Positions 18,379 to 27,489 of a stretch of 64,000 nucleotides of DNA are shown in pieces. The position numbers were made by a program, and so were the translations under genes. Within the stretch, counting starts at the first letter, position 1. The number at the start of each line of letters is the position of its first letter. Source of the stretch: Veillonella infantium (GTDB lineage: Bacteria > Bacillota > Negativicutes > Veillonellales > Veillonellaceae); the NCBI RefSeq assembly GCF_002959895.1, contig NZ_PPDD01000010.1, positions 62,001 to 126,000 of the forward strand, given 5' to 3'. The notes below the pieces were generated by a model. The model was not told where the DNA came from and searched no databases. It saw only the letters and a program-made list of their open reading frames with translations.

Positions 18379-18498
18379 CAATTTAGTTACAATCATTTAT
18401 TTAGAGCTGTAGTCTACGTGAGAGGGAGATATACAGTAACTATTCCTAAGAGGGAGAGACCCTGTTGTTTGTATACTTTCACAGAAAGGGGTATATGG

Positions 18499-19944
18499 GT
18501 GGAACAAATTATTGATTTAAAAGAGGTCGGTAGAGTCCTCGTTAAACGACGTCGTAAGATTATCAATATTACGGTAGCATGTATAGTATTGGGTGGTGCA
18601 TATGCTTTCCTAGCACCATCTACATATCAATCTACATCTATGTTGCGCATTAAACAATCTCAAGGATTAAGTAATTCTGTTTTATCAAGTACTAATGGTT
18701 ACTCTGACTCTATGGCGCGTCAATTGATGAATACAGATGCTGAAATTTTAAAGAGTCGTAATGTTGTAGAACCTGTTATTGCAGCGATTGAAGATCCAGA
18801 AGGAACAGGTAAAGCACCTACATACGAAGAGTTTGTTAAAACACGTATTGAAACAAAACCATATAAAGAAACTGAATTATTACAAGTTAGTGTAACTGGT
18901 AAAAGTCCAGAACAAGCACAAGAGGCTAATCAATTATTAATTGATACATTCTTAAAGCGCTTGGCAGATATTTCCCATGTTGAGCAACGGACGACACGTG
19001 AATTTTTACAAAAACGTGTGGTAACTGCAAAAGAAGAATTGGGTCAAGCAGAAAAGAAATTACAACAATTCCAAGTGGACAATAAGGTATATTCCACGGC
19101 GGATCAAATGAAGGGGCTAACAGATAAGATTACCCTTATTGATCGTGAGAAAGCTCAAAACCAATTGGATTTGGAAACGGCGCAAGCAGCTTTAGGCAGT
19201 ATTAATGAGCAATTAGGCTCTGCAGGTAAAAGTATTGCGGATAGTGCAACTGTTCAAGCATATAAAGGACAATTAGCTGACTTAGAATCTCGTAAGGCCT
19301 CTTATGTTGGTAAATATACTGATGAGCATCCGGCAATGAAAGAGATTAACCAACAAATCGAAGAAGCTAAGAGTGGTTTAAATGCTGAAATTAATGCTAT
19401 TGCATCTCAACAAGCTCCATCTAGTAACTCTGCACAGCAAGGTTTGTTAGCAGATAAATTCAAAAATGAAGCGGCTTTAGCTGTAGCACAAGGTAAAGAA
19501 TCTACATTAGCTGAACTTGATAAAGAAAATGAGGAGGCTATGAAAGGTTTGCCTGAAAAAGAACGTGGCTATATCCAGGCAAAACGTGATGTTGATGTAG
19601 CCCAAGACATTTACGAAATGCTATCTAAGCGTTTGGAAGAAGCTAAAGTAGCTGAAGTAATGGTACCAAATGAAGTTCAAATTGTAGATGCTCCTACATT
19701 ACCAGAAAAGGCTATTGCACCTCGTAAAATCCTTATTTTATTAGGCTCTGCAATTTTGGGTATTATCCTAGGCTGCCTTTACACATTGGGTCAGTTCTTC
19801 TGCAACCGCAAGGTTCAATCGGTACAAGAAATCAATGATATTCTTGGCATTGAAAATTTAGGTGTCATTCCAAATCATGAAGAAAAGGAATATGAAGAAC
19901 CAAGCAATCGTATTGTAGCATTGTGGCGTAAAGTGAGAGGTTAA
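18499..19944 (+). CDS. Wzz/GNVR-type polysaccharide chain-length determinant
   Basis: A polysaccharide co-polymerase. Membrane helix 1 is at about residues 23-43, a long periplasmic coiled-coil domain rich in Gln/Glu/Lys follows, then the GNVR-like segment and a proline motif (PEKAIAPRK) just before helix 2 near the C-terminus. It controls chain length in Wzy-dependent assembly and normally partners a BY-kinase, here encoded next. The frame stays open to a GTG at 18418, but I prefer the GTG at 18499: AAAGGGG lies seven bases before it and the product then begins with the usual short basic cytoplasmic segment (EQIIDLKEVGRVLVKRRRK). Predicted length is 481 residues. Confidence 0.88.
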   Translation: MEQIIDLKEVGRVLVKRRRKIINITVACIVLGGAYAFLAPSTYQSTSMLRIKQSQGLSNSVLSSTNGYSDSMARQLMNTDAEILKSRNVVEPVIAAIEDPEGTGKAPTYEEFVKTRIETKPYKETELLQVSVTGKSPEQAQEANQLLIDTFLKRLADISHVEQRTTREFLQKRVVTAKEELGQAEKKLQQFQVDNKVYSTADQMKGLTDKITLIDREKAQNQLDLETAQAALGSINEQLGSAGKSIADSATVQAYKGQLADLESRKASYVGKYTDEHPAMKEINQQIEEAKSGLNAEINAIASQQAPSSNSAQQGLLADKFKNEAALAVAQGKESTLAELDKENEEAMKGLPEKERGYIQAKRDVDVAQDIYEMLSKRLEEAKVAEVMVPNEVQIVDAPTLPEKAIAPRKILILLGSAILGIILGCLYTLGQFFCNRKVQSVQEINDILGIENLGVIPNHEEKEYEEPSNRIVALWRKVRG

Positions 19945-19945
19945 T

Positions 19946-20557
19946 ATGATTAGACTAATTTCTAATGAGCGTGGTGATACACCACTTGTAGAAGCATATC
20001 GTACATTGCGTAGCAATTTACAATACGTATGTAATCAACATAAATATAAGATCATTTGTATTACCGCTGCTACTAGTGGAGAAGGAACATCTGAGGTAGC
20101 GGCTAATACGGCATTAGCTTTATCGAAGAATAATAACAAAGTTCTTTTAGTAGATGGTAATTTACGTAATCCAGTTCAGCATGTAGCATTCAACGTGCAA
20201 AATAAAGGTCTTACTAATGCAGTTATTATGGATGAAGATTTGACGATTCATCGCAATATTGTGCCTCATTTAGATGTGCTTACTGCTGGTGAAGTAGTTA
20301 GCCATCCTTCAGAGGTAGTTGATTCAAGTAAATTATCTACAATATGGGATTATATCCGCGACGAATATGATGTAGTTATCATTGATACACCACCAGTATT
20401 AGATGTTACGGATGCCATTGTATTAGCTGAAAAATCTGATGGTGTCATGCTTGTTGTTAAAAATGAAGTAGCAGGTCCTAAAGATTTAATAGAAGCTAAG
20501 AAACGACTTACTCAAGTTGGAATTCCTTTATTAGGTTCTATCGTCATTGATGTGTAG
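19946..20557 (+). CDS. CpsD/CapB-like BY-kinase homologue with degenerate Walker A motif
   Basis: A 203-residue cytoplasmic protein of the CpsD/CapB tyrosine-kinase family. The N-terminal EAYRTLRSN motif (16-24) and Walker B VVIIDTPP (D147) are kept. The Walker A, normally GEGKS, reads GEGTS (45-49), so the phosphate-binding lysine is Thr48. In the Walker A' motif the second acidic residue is Asn72 (DGNLRNP). There is no C-terminal tyrosine cluster; the protein ends at ...GSIVIDV. By family knowledge these changes should abolish or strongly reduce kinase activity, leaving perhaps a structural partner of Wzz. The gene starts one base after the wzz-like stop and has no frameshift. The degenerate CpsB-like gene at 34006-34809 is its likely counterpart. 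Confidence 0.82.
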   Translation: MIRLISNERGDTPLVEAYRTLRSNLQYVCNQHKYKIICITAATSGEGTSEVAANTALALSKNNNKVLLVDGNLRNPVQHVAFNVQNKGLTNAVIMDEDLTIHRNIVPHLDVLTAGEVVSHPSEVVDSSKLSTIWDYIRDEYDVVIIDTPPVLDVTDAIVLAEKSDGVMLVVKNEVAGPKDLIEAKKRLTQVGIPLLGSIVIDV

Positions 20558-20632
20558 TCAATAATTTAATATATATTCCATTAGATAAATCAAGCGTATC
20601 GACAAGGTACAGAAAGTAATGAGGTGATGTAT

Positions 20633-21832
20633 ATGAAAATTAATTTTTCCCCTCCTGATATTACAGAGTTAGAAATCAATGAAGTTGTTGAAGCCTTAAA
20701 GAGTGGTTGGATTACAACTGGACCGCGTACTAAAGAATTAGAAAAAAAGATTGCGGCACAATTAGGTACACCTAAAGCTGTTTGTTTAAACTCTGCTACC
20801 GCGGCGCTTGAGATGTCTCTCCGTGTATTAGGTATTGGACCTGGCGATGAAGTTATTACCAGTGCTTATTCCTATACTGCTAGTGCAAGTCCTGTTGTTC
20901 ATGTAGGGGCTACACTAGTTATTGTAGATACCCAAAAAGATTCATTTGAAATGGATTATGATGCAGTGGCTCGTGCTATTACGCCAAAAACAAAGGCAAT
21001 TATTCCTGTAGATATTGCAGGGGTACCTTGTGATTATGACCGTTTACGCTCTATTGTAAAAGAAAAGAAATCGCTATTTACACCTGCCAATGATATTCAA
21101 AAAGCATTGGGACATATTCCTATCGTAGCGGACTGTGCCCATTCCTTTGGTGCTTCATACAAAGGTATACCAACTGGCAATGTAGCTGATTTTAGTAGTT
21201 TTTCCTTCCACGCAGTGAAGAACTTTACGACTGCCGAAGGGGGCTGTGCTACATGGCGACATATAGATGGTATTGATGATGAAGTCATTTATAAGCAATT
21301 CCAATTATTATCTTTGCATGGACAAGATAAGGACGCCCTTGCTAAGACAAAGGCTGGTGCATGGGAATACGATATTAAGGGTACATATTATAAATGTAAT
21401 ATGACCGATATTATGGCGGCTATTGGTTTGGCTCAATTTGAAAGATACCCAAAACTATTAGCACGACGTAAGGAAATCATCGCAGCTTATGATGCAGGTT
21501 TTAAAGATTTACCTGTTACAGTATTAAGTCACTATACTGATGATCATCAAAGTAGTGGCCACTTATATTTAGTACGATTAGATGGTCAAGATGCTGAATA
21601 CCGTAATAAGGTAATTGAGGCTATGGCTGAAGCTGGTATTGCAACCAATGTTCACTATAAGCCAATTCCTATGCATACGGCTTATAAGAACTTAGGATTT
21701 ACTATTGATGATTATCCAAATGCTTATAATCAATTTAAAAATGAAATCACATTGCCTCTTCATACATTGCTAACGAATGAAGAAGTGCAATATATCATTG
21801 AAACATTTAAAAGGATTATTACCGAATGTTAG
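20633..21832 (+). CDS. DegT/DnrJ/EryC1 family PLP-dependent sugar aminotransferase
   Basis: A fold-type I aminotransferase of about 399 residues. 'SGWITTGPRTKELEKKIA' near the N-terminus, the 'DCAHSFGASYKG' cofactor region and 'SFHAVKNFTTAEGG' with the PLP-binding lysine are characteristic. It probably aminates the 4-keto sugar nucleotide made by the dehydratase two genes upstream, giving a 4-amino-4,6-dideoxy sugar. I chose the ATG at 20633 since GAGGTG sits six bases before it; the frame also has a GTG at 20624 and an ATG at 20627 that lie on the binding site itself. Its end overlaps the next gene by seven bases. Confidence 0.9.
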   Translation: MKINFSPPDITELEINEVVEALKSGWITTGPRTKELEKKIAAQLGTPKAVCLNSATAALEMSLRVLGIGPGDEVITSAYSYTASASPVVHVGATLVIVDTQKDSFEMDYDAVARAITPKTKAIIPVDIAGVPCDYDRLRSIVKEKKSLFTPANDIQKALGHIPIVADCAHSFGASYKGIPTGNVADFSSFSFHAVKNFTTAEGGCATWRHIDGIDDEVIYKQFQLLSLHGQDKDALAKTKAGAWEYDIKGTYYKCNMTDIMAAIGLAQFERYPKLLARRKEIIAAYDAGFKDLPVTVLSHYTDDHQSSGHLYLVRLDGQDAEYRNKVIEAMAEAGIATNVHYKPIPMHTAYKNLGFTIDDYPNAYNQFKNEITLPLHTLLTNEEVQYIIETFKRIITEC

Positions 21833-22512
21833 TAAAAAACTTTCACGATCTACCACAAGAGTTGCAGTGTGAAGAGGTGCGTCCATACTTTGAAATATTG
21901 AATCAAAGACGAACAAGCCTTCTTTTTAAAAGCATATTTGACCGTGTTATAGCCGCTGGTATGCTCATTGTATTAAGTCCTGTATTTTTGGTGTTAGCCC
22001 TCATGATTAAACGAGATAGCGAAGGGGAGGTCTTCTTCCGCCAAACTCGGGTGACGCAATATGGTCGTACCTTTGGTATCTATAAGTTCCGCACTATGGT
22101 AAAAAATGCGGAATCATTAGGTGCTCAGGTGACATCACAAAATGATATGCGCGTTACAAAGGTAGGCAACATGCTTCGTAGCTATCGTCTTGATGAATTG
22201 CCTCAGTTAATCAATATCCTATTAGGAGATATGAGCTTTGTTGGTACAAGACCAGAGGTGCCTCGATATGTGGCGGCTTACACAAATGAAATGAAAGCAA
22301 CCTTGTTATTACCAGCAGGGGTAACAAGTATTGCAAGTATTGCTTATAAAGATGAAGATCAACTTTTACAAAATGCTCAAAATGTTGATGAAGTCTATAT
22401 TAATGAGGTATTACCAGGCAAGATGGCTTGGAATTTAAAGAGTATTAAAGAATTTTCTTTTCTACAAGATATTAAAACGATGGTTGATACAGTATTAGCT
22501 GTATTACGTTGA
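21826..22512 (+). CDS. Undecaprenyl-phosphate sugar phosphotransferase (PglC-like initiating transferase)
   Basis: A 228-residue bacterial sugar transferase with one hydrophobic segment near residues 43-65 (VIAAGMLIVLSPVFLVLALMI) and the catalytic domain with 'VFFRQTRVTQYGRTFGIYKFRTM' and the conserved 'RSYRLDELPQLINILLGDMSFVGTRPEVP' block. It transfers a sugar-1-phosphate to the lipid carrier at the inner face of the membrane, starting the repeat unit. It is the small monotopic type, not the five-helix WbaP type. Position next to the aminotransferase suggests the first sugar is an amino-deoxy sugar; this is inference. Confidence 0.9.
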   Translation: MLVKNFHDLPQELQCEEVRPYFEILNQRRTSLLFKSIFDRVIAAGMLIVLSPVFLVLALMIKRDSEGEVFFRQTRVTQYGRTFGIYKFRTMVKNAESLGAQVTSQNDMRVTKVGNMLRSYRLDELPQLINILLGDMSFVGTRPEVPRYVAAYTNEMKATLLLPAGVTSIASIAYKDEDQLLQNAQNVDEVYINEVLPGKMAWNLKSIKEFSFLQDIKTMVDTVLAVLR

Positions 22513-22523
22513 AAGAGGTCCCT

Positions 22524-23390
22524 ATGAGTACATCTATGACAAAGGAAATACAAGAAAAAGAGCTTACTATGTTGCTGTACTTTAAAGAGTTTTGTGACAA
22601 ACATAATTTGCGCTTTTATCTCTGTGGCGGTGGCCTCATTGGGGCGATACGTCATAATGGCTTTATCCCTTGGGATGACGATTTAGATTTATTTATGCCC
22701 CGTCCAGATTACGAAAAATTAGCTGAATTATGGCCTAAGTATGCAGATACAGAACGGTATACATATTGTCGAACTGATCGAAATCATATTTATCATGATG
22801 CAGGTGCTTCTATTCGAGATAACAACACGACATTTATTAATCGTCATAGTATGCACGAAGATATTTGTCACGGTTTAGCTCTTGAAATCATGCCTATTGA
22901 TGGATGTGCACCAGGAAAAATTAGTCGTACACTGCAATTGATGTGGGCCATGACCTTTGCACTTTTTAATGCTCAACGATTGCCTGATAATAAAGGACCG
23001 ATGTATCGTGCATTAGCAGGATGTATTTACAAGGTATTTTCTAGTCAGTCGTTACGTTATCATATTTGGCGTTTTGCGGAAAAGCAAATGACTAAATACG
23101 ATTTCAATACGAGTAAGGAGTGTACTGAATTAATTGGTAGTTTGAAGGGTATGAAGCTGCGTCATCCTCGAGAAGACTTCGAATCTGTTGTATATAAGGA
23201 TTTTGAAGGTCATCAAATACCAGTTATGAAAGGGTATGAAAGATATTTACGTCTCATTTGGGGCGATTATATGCAACTACCACCAGTAGAACAGCGCGTA
23301 GCTAAACATGATGCTGTATTTGCTGATTTGCATACACCTTACAAGGAGTATAGAGGCATACATTATGCCAAAAACGAAGCTCAACCTTAA
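22524..23390 (+). CDS. LicD-family phosphotransferase
   Basis: A protein of about 288 residues with the LicD nucleotidyltransferase core: LYFKEFCDKHNLRFYLCGGGLIGAIRHNGFIPWDDDLDLFMPR, containing the DDDLD metal-binding acids (near residues 55-59). LicD proteins move phosphocholine or a related phospho-alcohol from a CDP donor onto a glycan. The next two genes (a cytidylyltransferase and an SDR) could make that donor. I used the ATG at 22524, which has AAAGAGG five bases before it; a TTG at 22509 overlaps the preceding gene. It is soluble, with no clear membrane helix. Confidence 0.88.
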   Translation: MSTSMTKEIQEKELTMLLYFKEFCDKHNLRFYLCGGGLIGAIRHNGFIPWDDDLDLFMPRPDYEKLAELWPKYADTERYTYCRTDRNHIYHDAGASIRDNNTTFINRHSMHEDICHGLALEIMPIDGCAPGKISRTLQLMWAMTFALFNAQRLPDNKGPMYRALAGCIYKVFSSQSLRYHIWRFAEKQMTKYDFNTSKECTELIGSLKGMKLRHPREDFESVVYKDFEGHQIPVMKGYERYLRLIWGDYMQLPPVEQRVAKHDAVFADLHTPYKEYRGIHYAKNEAQP

Positions 23391-23399
23391 GGAGGGCCT

Positions 23400-24122
23400 A
23401 TGAAACGAATAGCAGTAATCTTTGCGGGTGGCGTAGGTGCTCGTATGAATAACAGCAAGACGCCAAAACAGTTTCTTGAATGGAACGGTAGACCTATTTT
23501 GATTCAAACTTTAGATGTATTTGAACAAACGGACTTAATTGATGCCATTGTTCTAGCCTGCAAAGCAGAGTGGATTGATCACACCAAGAACCTCATCAAA
23601 GAGGCTGGGTTACAAAAGGTTCTATCCATTGTTCCAGGTGGAGAAAGTGCTTTAGATTCTCAATATAATGGATTGGCAGAAGCGAAGTGTTTATTTCCTA
23701 ATGAAGATGTTACTGTATTGATTCACGATGGTGTTAGACCGCTTGTAGATAAGGAAACAATAGAGAGAAATATCGAATCTGTAGAAACAAAGGGGTCTGC
23801 TATCACTGTTACACCTGCTATTGAAACCGTTATGGTTACGGATAATGGTTCTATCAATCGTATTTTAAATCGCAGTGAATGTCTTATGGCAAAAGCACCT
23901 CAAAGCTTTAAACTAGACGATATTCTATCGGTTCATGATCGAGCAAAAGTAGAAGGTATCCATGATTTTATCGATTCTGCGTCCATGATGATGCATTATG
24001 GTTACACATTGTATCCAGTATTAGGGGAGACAGAAAATATAAAAATTACGACACCATCTGATTATTATATGTTCACAGGTATTATAAAGAACCGTGAATT
24101 AGGAGGATTACAAGATGAGTAA
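23400..24122 (+). CDS. IspD/TarI-family cytidylyltransferase
   Basis: A 240-residue CTP-dependent transferase. It has AGGVGARM (residues 9-16), TPKQFLEWNGRPIL, the second motif VLIHDGVRPLVDKETI (about 103-118) and 'KITTPSDYYM' near the end. Both IspD (MEP cytidylyltransferase of isoprenoid synthesis) and TarI (ribitol-5-phosphate cytidylyltransferase) fit this pattern. Placement between a LicD gene and an SDR in a surface-polymer operon favours a TarI-like role, making a CDP-polyol for LicD. A housekeeping ispD would be expected elsewhere. Strong GGAGGG binding site. Its 3' end overlaps the next gene by eight bases. Confidence 0.82.
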   Translation: MKRIAVIFAGGVGARMNNSKTPKQFLEWNGRPILIQTLDVFEQTDLIDAIVLACKAEWIDHTKNLIKEAGLQKVLSIVPGGESALDSQYNGLAEAKCLFPNEDVTVLIHDGVRPLVDKETIERNIESVETKGSAITVTPAIETVMVTDNGSINRILNRSECLMAKAPQSFKLDDILSVHDRAKVEGIHDFIDSASMMMHYGYTLYPVLGETENIKITTPSDYYMFTGIIKNRELGGLQDE

Positions 24123-25164
24123 TTCCGTTATTAAACGCGAGTTAGCAGCTTTACTACAAGATAAAGAGCACTTTGATTTCCTCCGCCATCAGCGTATTCT
24201 CGTGACAGGCGCGACGGGACTCATTGGCTCTATGTTTATAAAACTGCTTATACTTGCCAATGAGACATATAATCTGGATATAAAGGTAATAGGCCATGTT
24301 CGTAGTCATGACAAAGCACAGGCTATTCTAGGTGATTATTTAGATAATGATTCTATTACACTTATCGATGGTTCTTTAGAATCTATTGATGTGCCTTGTG
24401 ACTATATTTTACATGGTGCAGCACCAACACAATCTAAGTTCTTTATGGAGCATCCTGTAGAAACGATTCGTACTTCGATTCATGGTACGGAAGCTATGCT
24501 TGAACTAGGCCGTCATAAAACGGTAAAGAAACTTGTATACCTATCGAGCATGGAACAGTATGGTGTTCCTTATGAATCGGGACAGGTGATGACTGAAGAG
24601 CGATTAGGATATTTAGATCACTTAAATGTGCGTAGCTCTTATTCTGAAAGTAAAAGATTATGTGAGTGTTATTGTAAATCGTATGCCGTAGAATTTGGCG
24701 TTCCAGCTGTTATAGCTAGATTGGCTCAAACTTTTGGACCTGGTGTTCCTGTTTCAGATAATCGCGTATTTATGCAATTCACTAAGAGTGCTCTAAAAAA
24801 TGAAAATATTGTACTTCATACAAAGGGTGATTCTATGTCTAATTATTGCTATATTACTGATGCATTAACGGGCATTTTAACCCTTATGAAGGATGGAGAA
24901 GCTGGTGAAGCATACAATGTCTGTCATGATGAGGAAACTCGCTCCATAGCTAGCATTGCTCATTTAGTAGCGACCCATGTAAGTCATGATAAGAGTGAAG
25001 TCATTTTTGATATTCCAGAAGATGTACAAGGCTTAGGCTATGCGCCGACAGTGCACATGTTCTTAAGTTCAAAAAAATTAAAGTCCTTAGGATGGCAGCC
25101 TAAGGTAACAATGGCGCAGGCTTATGTAAGACTTGCAGAATATATCCAAGAGGAAAGCCTATGA
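24115..25164 (+). CDS. NAD-dependent epimerase/dehydratase (extended SDR) of the LicD cassette
   Basis: A 349-residue extended SDR. The NAD-binding TGATGLIGSMF lies at about residues 31-41, the serine region reads YLSSMEQYG, and the catalytic YSESK is at about residue 180. The substrate is not evident. Since it overlaps the cytidylyltransferase gene and follows LicD, it may reduce, dehydrate or epimerise the CDP-linked group. In Haemophilus-type systems a cytidylyltransferase is fused to an SDR-like reductase for CDP-ribitol; here they would be separate proteins. That comparison is inference and not proof. Confidence 0.8.
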   Translation: MSNSVIKRELAALLQDKEHFDFLRHQRILVTGATGLIGSMFIKLLILANETYNLDIKVIGHVRSHDKAQAILGDYLDNDSITLIDGSLESIDVPCDYILHGAAPTQSKFFMEHPVETIRTSIHGTEAMLELGRHKTVKKLVYLSSMEQYGVPYESGQVMTEERLGYLDHLNVRSSYSESKRLCECYCKSYAVEFGVPAVIARLAQTFGPGVPVSDNRVFMQFTKSALKNENIVLHTKGDSMSNYCYITDALTGILTLMKDGEAGEAYNVCHDEETRSIASIAHLVATHVSHDKSEVIFDIPEDVQGLGYAPTVHMFLSSKKLKSLGWQPKVTMAQAYVRLAEYIQEESL

Positions 25165-26228
25165 AAAAGGAAATAATCATTGTTACTATCTCCCTTGGTA
25201 ATGATGGAGCTGAACGAATTTTAACAGAGTTAGCTCGTCAATGGGTGCATGATGGTCATCATATTACGGTCATCCAAACTAGTCCCAATTGTTATGGTAA
25301 TGAATATGCCTTAGAAAATGGGATAGAGCAAATTGAAATTCATACCACAAGTTCTAATAAAGTGATTCGCTTTATGCAGGAAATAAAAGAGCTAATTAAG
25401 ATTTTAAAGACTAGACCGAATGCTACATGTTTATCATTCTTGTCTGCATCTAGCTTTATATTGGCTATTAGTTCCTGGTTTGTAAAGAATCGCATTGTCT
25501 TTTCAGAACGAAATAATCCGCGTAAGGTACCTATCGGTTGGCATCAACAAGCGCTGCGTAATTTTGCTTTTCGCTTTGCTGATGCCTTAGTATTCCAAAC
25601 GGAAGATGCACGTTCATATTTTCCTGAATCTGTACAAAAGCGTGGTGTTATCATTCCGAATCCTATTAATGGTAAATTGCCACCACCAATTGAGGGAGAA
25701 CGGGAAAAGACGATCGTTACAGCATGTCGCTTGCATCCGCAAAAGAATTTGCCTATGATGATCAATGCATTTAGTATGCTATCAGATGAGTTTCCAGAGT
25801 ATAAACTCGTTATTTATGGGCAAGGCGTTTTAGAGGATGAACTACGAGCTCAAATAAAATCTCTTAATTTAGAGGATAGAATTTTATTGCCTGGCTTTGC
25901 TAGTAATATTTTAGAGAAGGTCGCACCTTGTTCTATGTATGTTTCATCATCTGATTTTGAAGGTATTTCAAACTCTATGCTTGAAGCGCTAGGCATGGGC
26001 TTGCCTACAGTTGTTACAGACTGTCCAGTAGGTGGGGCTCGTATGGTCATAACAAGTGGAGAGAATGGTATCTTGGTGCCTGTAGGAGATATACAGGCTA
26101 TGTATGAAGCCATGCGTAGCGTTCTAAAAGATCCTGCACTAGCAGCTAAACTTTCACAAGAAGCCATTAAGGTGCGTGACAAATTCCCACTATGCAAAAT
26201 TGCTAAACGTTGGTTAGATGTTTTATGA
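25161..26228 (+). CDS. Glycosyltransferase, family 4 (GT-B fold)
   Basis: A 355-residue retaining GT4 enzyme. The N-terminal domain has 'SLGNDGAERILTELARQW'. The C-terminal nucleotide-sugar domain has 'VTACRLHPQKNLPMMINAF', 'GFASNILEKVAPCSMYVSSSDFEGISNSMLEALGMG' (the E-x7-E region) and LPTVVTDCPVGGARMVI. It most resembles N-acetylgalactosamine/galactosyl-type transferases that extend lipid-linked repeat units. The start overlaps the preceding gene by four bases (ATGA). It is the only ordinary glycosyltransferase in the operon, so the repeat unit may be small or completed by enzymes outside this window. Confidence 0.88.
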   Translation: MKKEIIIVTISLGNDGAERILTELARQWVHDGHHITVIQTSPNCYGNEYALENGIEQIEIHTTSSNKVIRFMQEIKELIKILKTRPNATCLSFLSASSFILAISSWFVKNRIVFSERNNPRKVPIGWHQQALRNFAFRFADALVFQTEDARSYFPESVQKRGVIIPNPINGKLPPPIEGEREKTIVTACRLHPQKNLPMMINAFSMLSDEFPEYKLVIYGQGVLEDELRAQIKSLNLEDRILLPGFASNILEKVAPCSMYVSSSDFEGISNSMLEALGMGLPTVVTDCPVGGARMVITSGENGILVPVGDIQAMYEAMRSVLKDPALAAKLSQEAIKVRDKFPLCKIAKRWLDVL

Positions 26229-26247
26229 GTTGTAAGGAGGAGAACCA

Positions 26248-27489
26248 TTGAAGTTAAATATTACGGCTATTGCTGACCGCATGATATGGTTCATAACTCT
26301 AATTTTTTTAGTGTTGTCGTTGACCATTTCCTTTGCCCTTGGCGATGCGAATTATGGTGCCTATGTATTATTTGTATGCCTATTTGGACTTATTATTTGT
26401 TATCTCATTCGAGAGCGGGGAGTTATTAAATTTAGGCTTACCTGGATGCATGGTTATATGCTCCTCTTCATTGGAGCCTGTTATCTGAGTACTATTAATG
26501 CTATAGAGCCATCTGTAGCACTCAGTCGAAGCTTTGATATCGTCAAAATATTCTTTATGCTTATCATTTTATACATGTGTTATCAAGATAAAACATCAGT
26601 GGACACATTATTAAAAATTGGTATGTGGACTGGTTATATAGTTTGTTTTTACACGGTATATTTCTATGGCTTAGATTACTTTATTATGGTTTTGTCATCT
26701 TCTGCACGAATTGCAAATGATGCATTAAATGCGAATACTGTAGGTTTATTAGGTGCCAATGCTATCGTTATGACATTGTATTACATGTTATACGATCGAC
26801 CTCGTTGGTGGAATATTATAGCCTTACCTACATTGGGGATTCTAGCAGCTACTGGTAGTCGTAAAGCGTTAGTATTTGTTGTTGTTGGTACAGTATTACT
26901 ATTTGTATTTAAAAGTTTACGTAGTGCCAATGTAGTAAATTCTATTGCTAAGATTATTGGCTCATTGTTAGCTCTTACTATCATTGGTATTGCAGTTCTA
27001 CAATTACCTATGTTTTCAGAGGTTCTGGATCGTATGTCGAGTATGGTGGATGCTTTCTCCGGTACTGGTGGTGATTCATCTACCATTATTCGTTTAGCCT
27101 TGGTTGATATAGGGTGGGATTTATTTTATCAATCGCCCATCACTGGGGTGGGGGTAAATAATCCATCTGTACTTACCTATTTTTTATATGGTAAAGAGAA
27201 TTATTATTTACATAATAATTATATTGAACTATTAGCAGGTACAGGGGTAATCGGCTTATTGGCGTATTACTCAATGTATATATACATTGCCTATAACTTA
27301 ATTCGTTATCGGAACTTTCATAGTAATGAATATGTAATGGTACTGATTTTGTTCCTTTCTCAAATCGTTATGGATATGGGCATGGTTTCTTATGAAAGTA
27401 AGAGTACATATTTTTATATGATGATGTTTTATTTAGAGGTGCAATTGCTCCGGAAAGGACGTAAAAATGAAGCTCAGCAAGTTGTGTAA
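26248..27489 (+). CDS. Wzy/O-antigen ligase-like polymerase
   Basis: A 413-residue integral membrane protein with about ten to twelve hydrophobic segments and the Wzy_C/O-antigen ligase hallmark in a large periplasmic loop: 'ITGVGVNNPSVLTY' then 'YYLHNNYIELLAGTGVIGLLAYY' (about residues 288-345), which includes the HNNYIE motif. It should polymerise repeat units on the outer face of the inner membrane; a ligase role cannot be excluded by sequence. The start is TTG with a very strong AAGGAGGAG. It overlaps the next gene by 23 bases. Confidence 0.87.
   Translation: MKLNITAIADRMIWFITLIFLVLSLTISFALGDANYGAYVLFVCLFGLIICYLIRERGVIKFRLTWMHGYMLLFIGACYLSTINAIEPSVALSRSFDIVKIFFMLIILYMCYQDKTSVDTLLKIGMWTGYIVCFYTVYFYGLDYFIMVLSSSARIANDALNANTVGLLGANAIVMTLYYMLYDRPRWWNIIALPTLGILAATGSRKALVFVVVGTVLLFVFKSLRSANVVNSIAKIIGSLLALTIIGIAVLQLPMFSEVLDRMSSMVDAFSGTGGDSSTIIRLALVDIGWDLFYQSPITGVGVNNPSVLTYFLYGKENYYLHNNYIELLAGTGVIGLLAYYSMYIYIAYNLIRYRNFHSNEYVMVLILFLSQIVMDMGMVSYESKSTYFYMMMFYLEVQLLRKGRKNEAQQVV

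Noticed and set aside
18418-18498. A 27-codon N-terminal extension of the Wzz-like protein
   Set aside because: No ribosome binding site at 18418 and an unconserved, basic, Cys-containing sequence; GTG 18499 has a good site.
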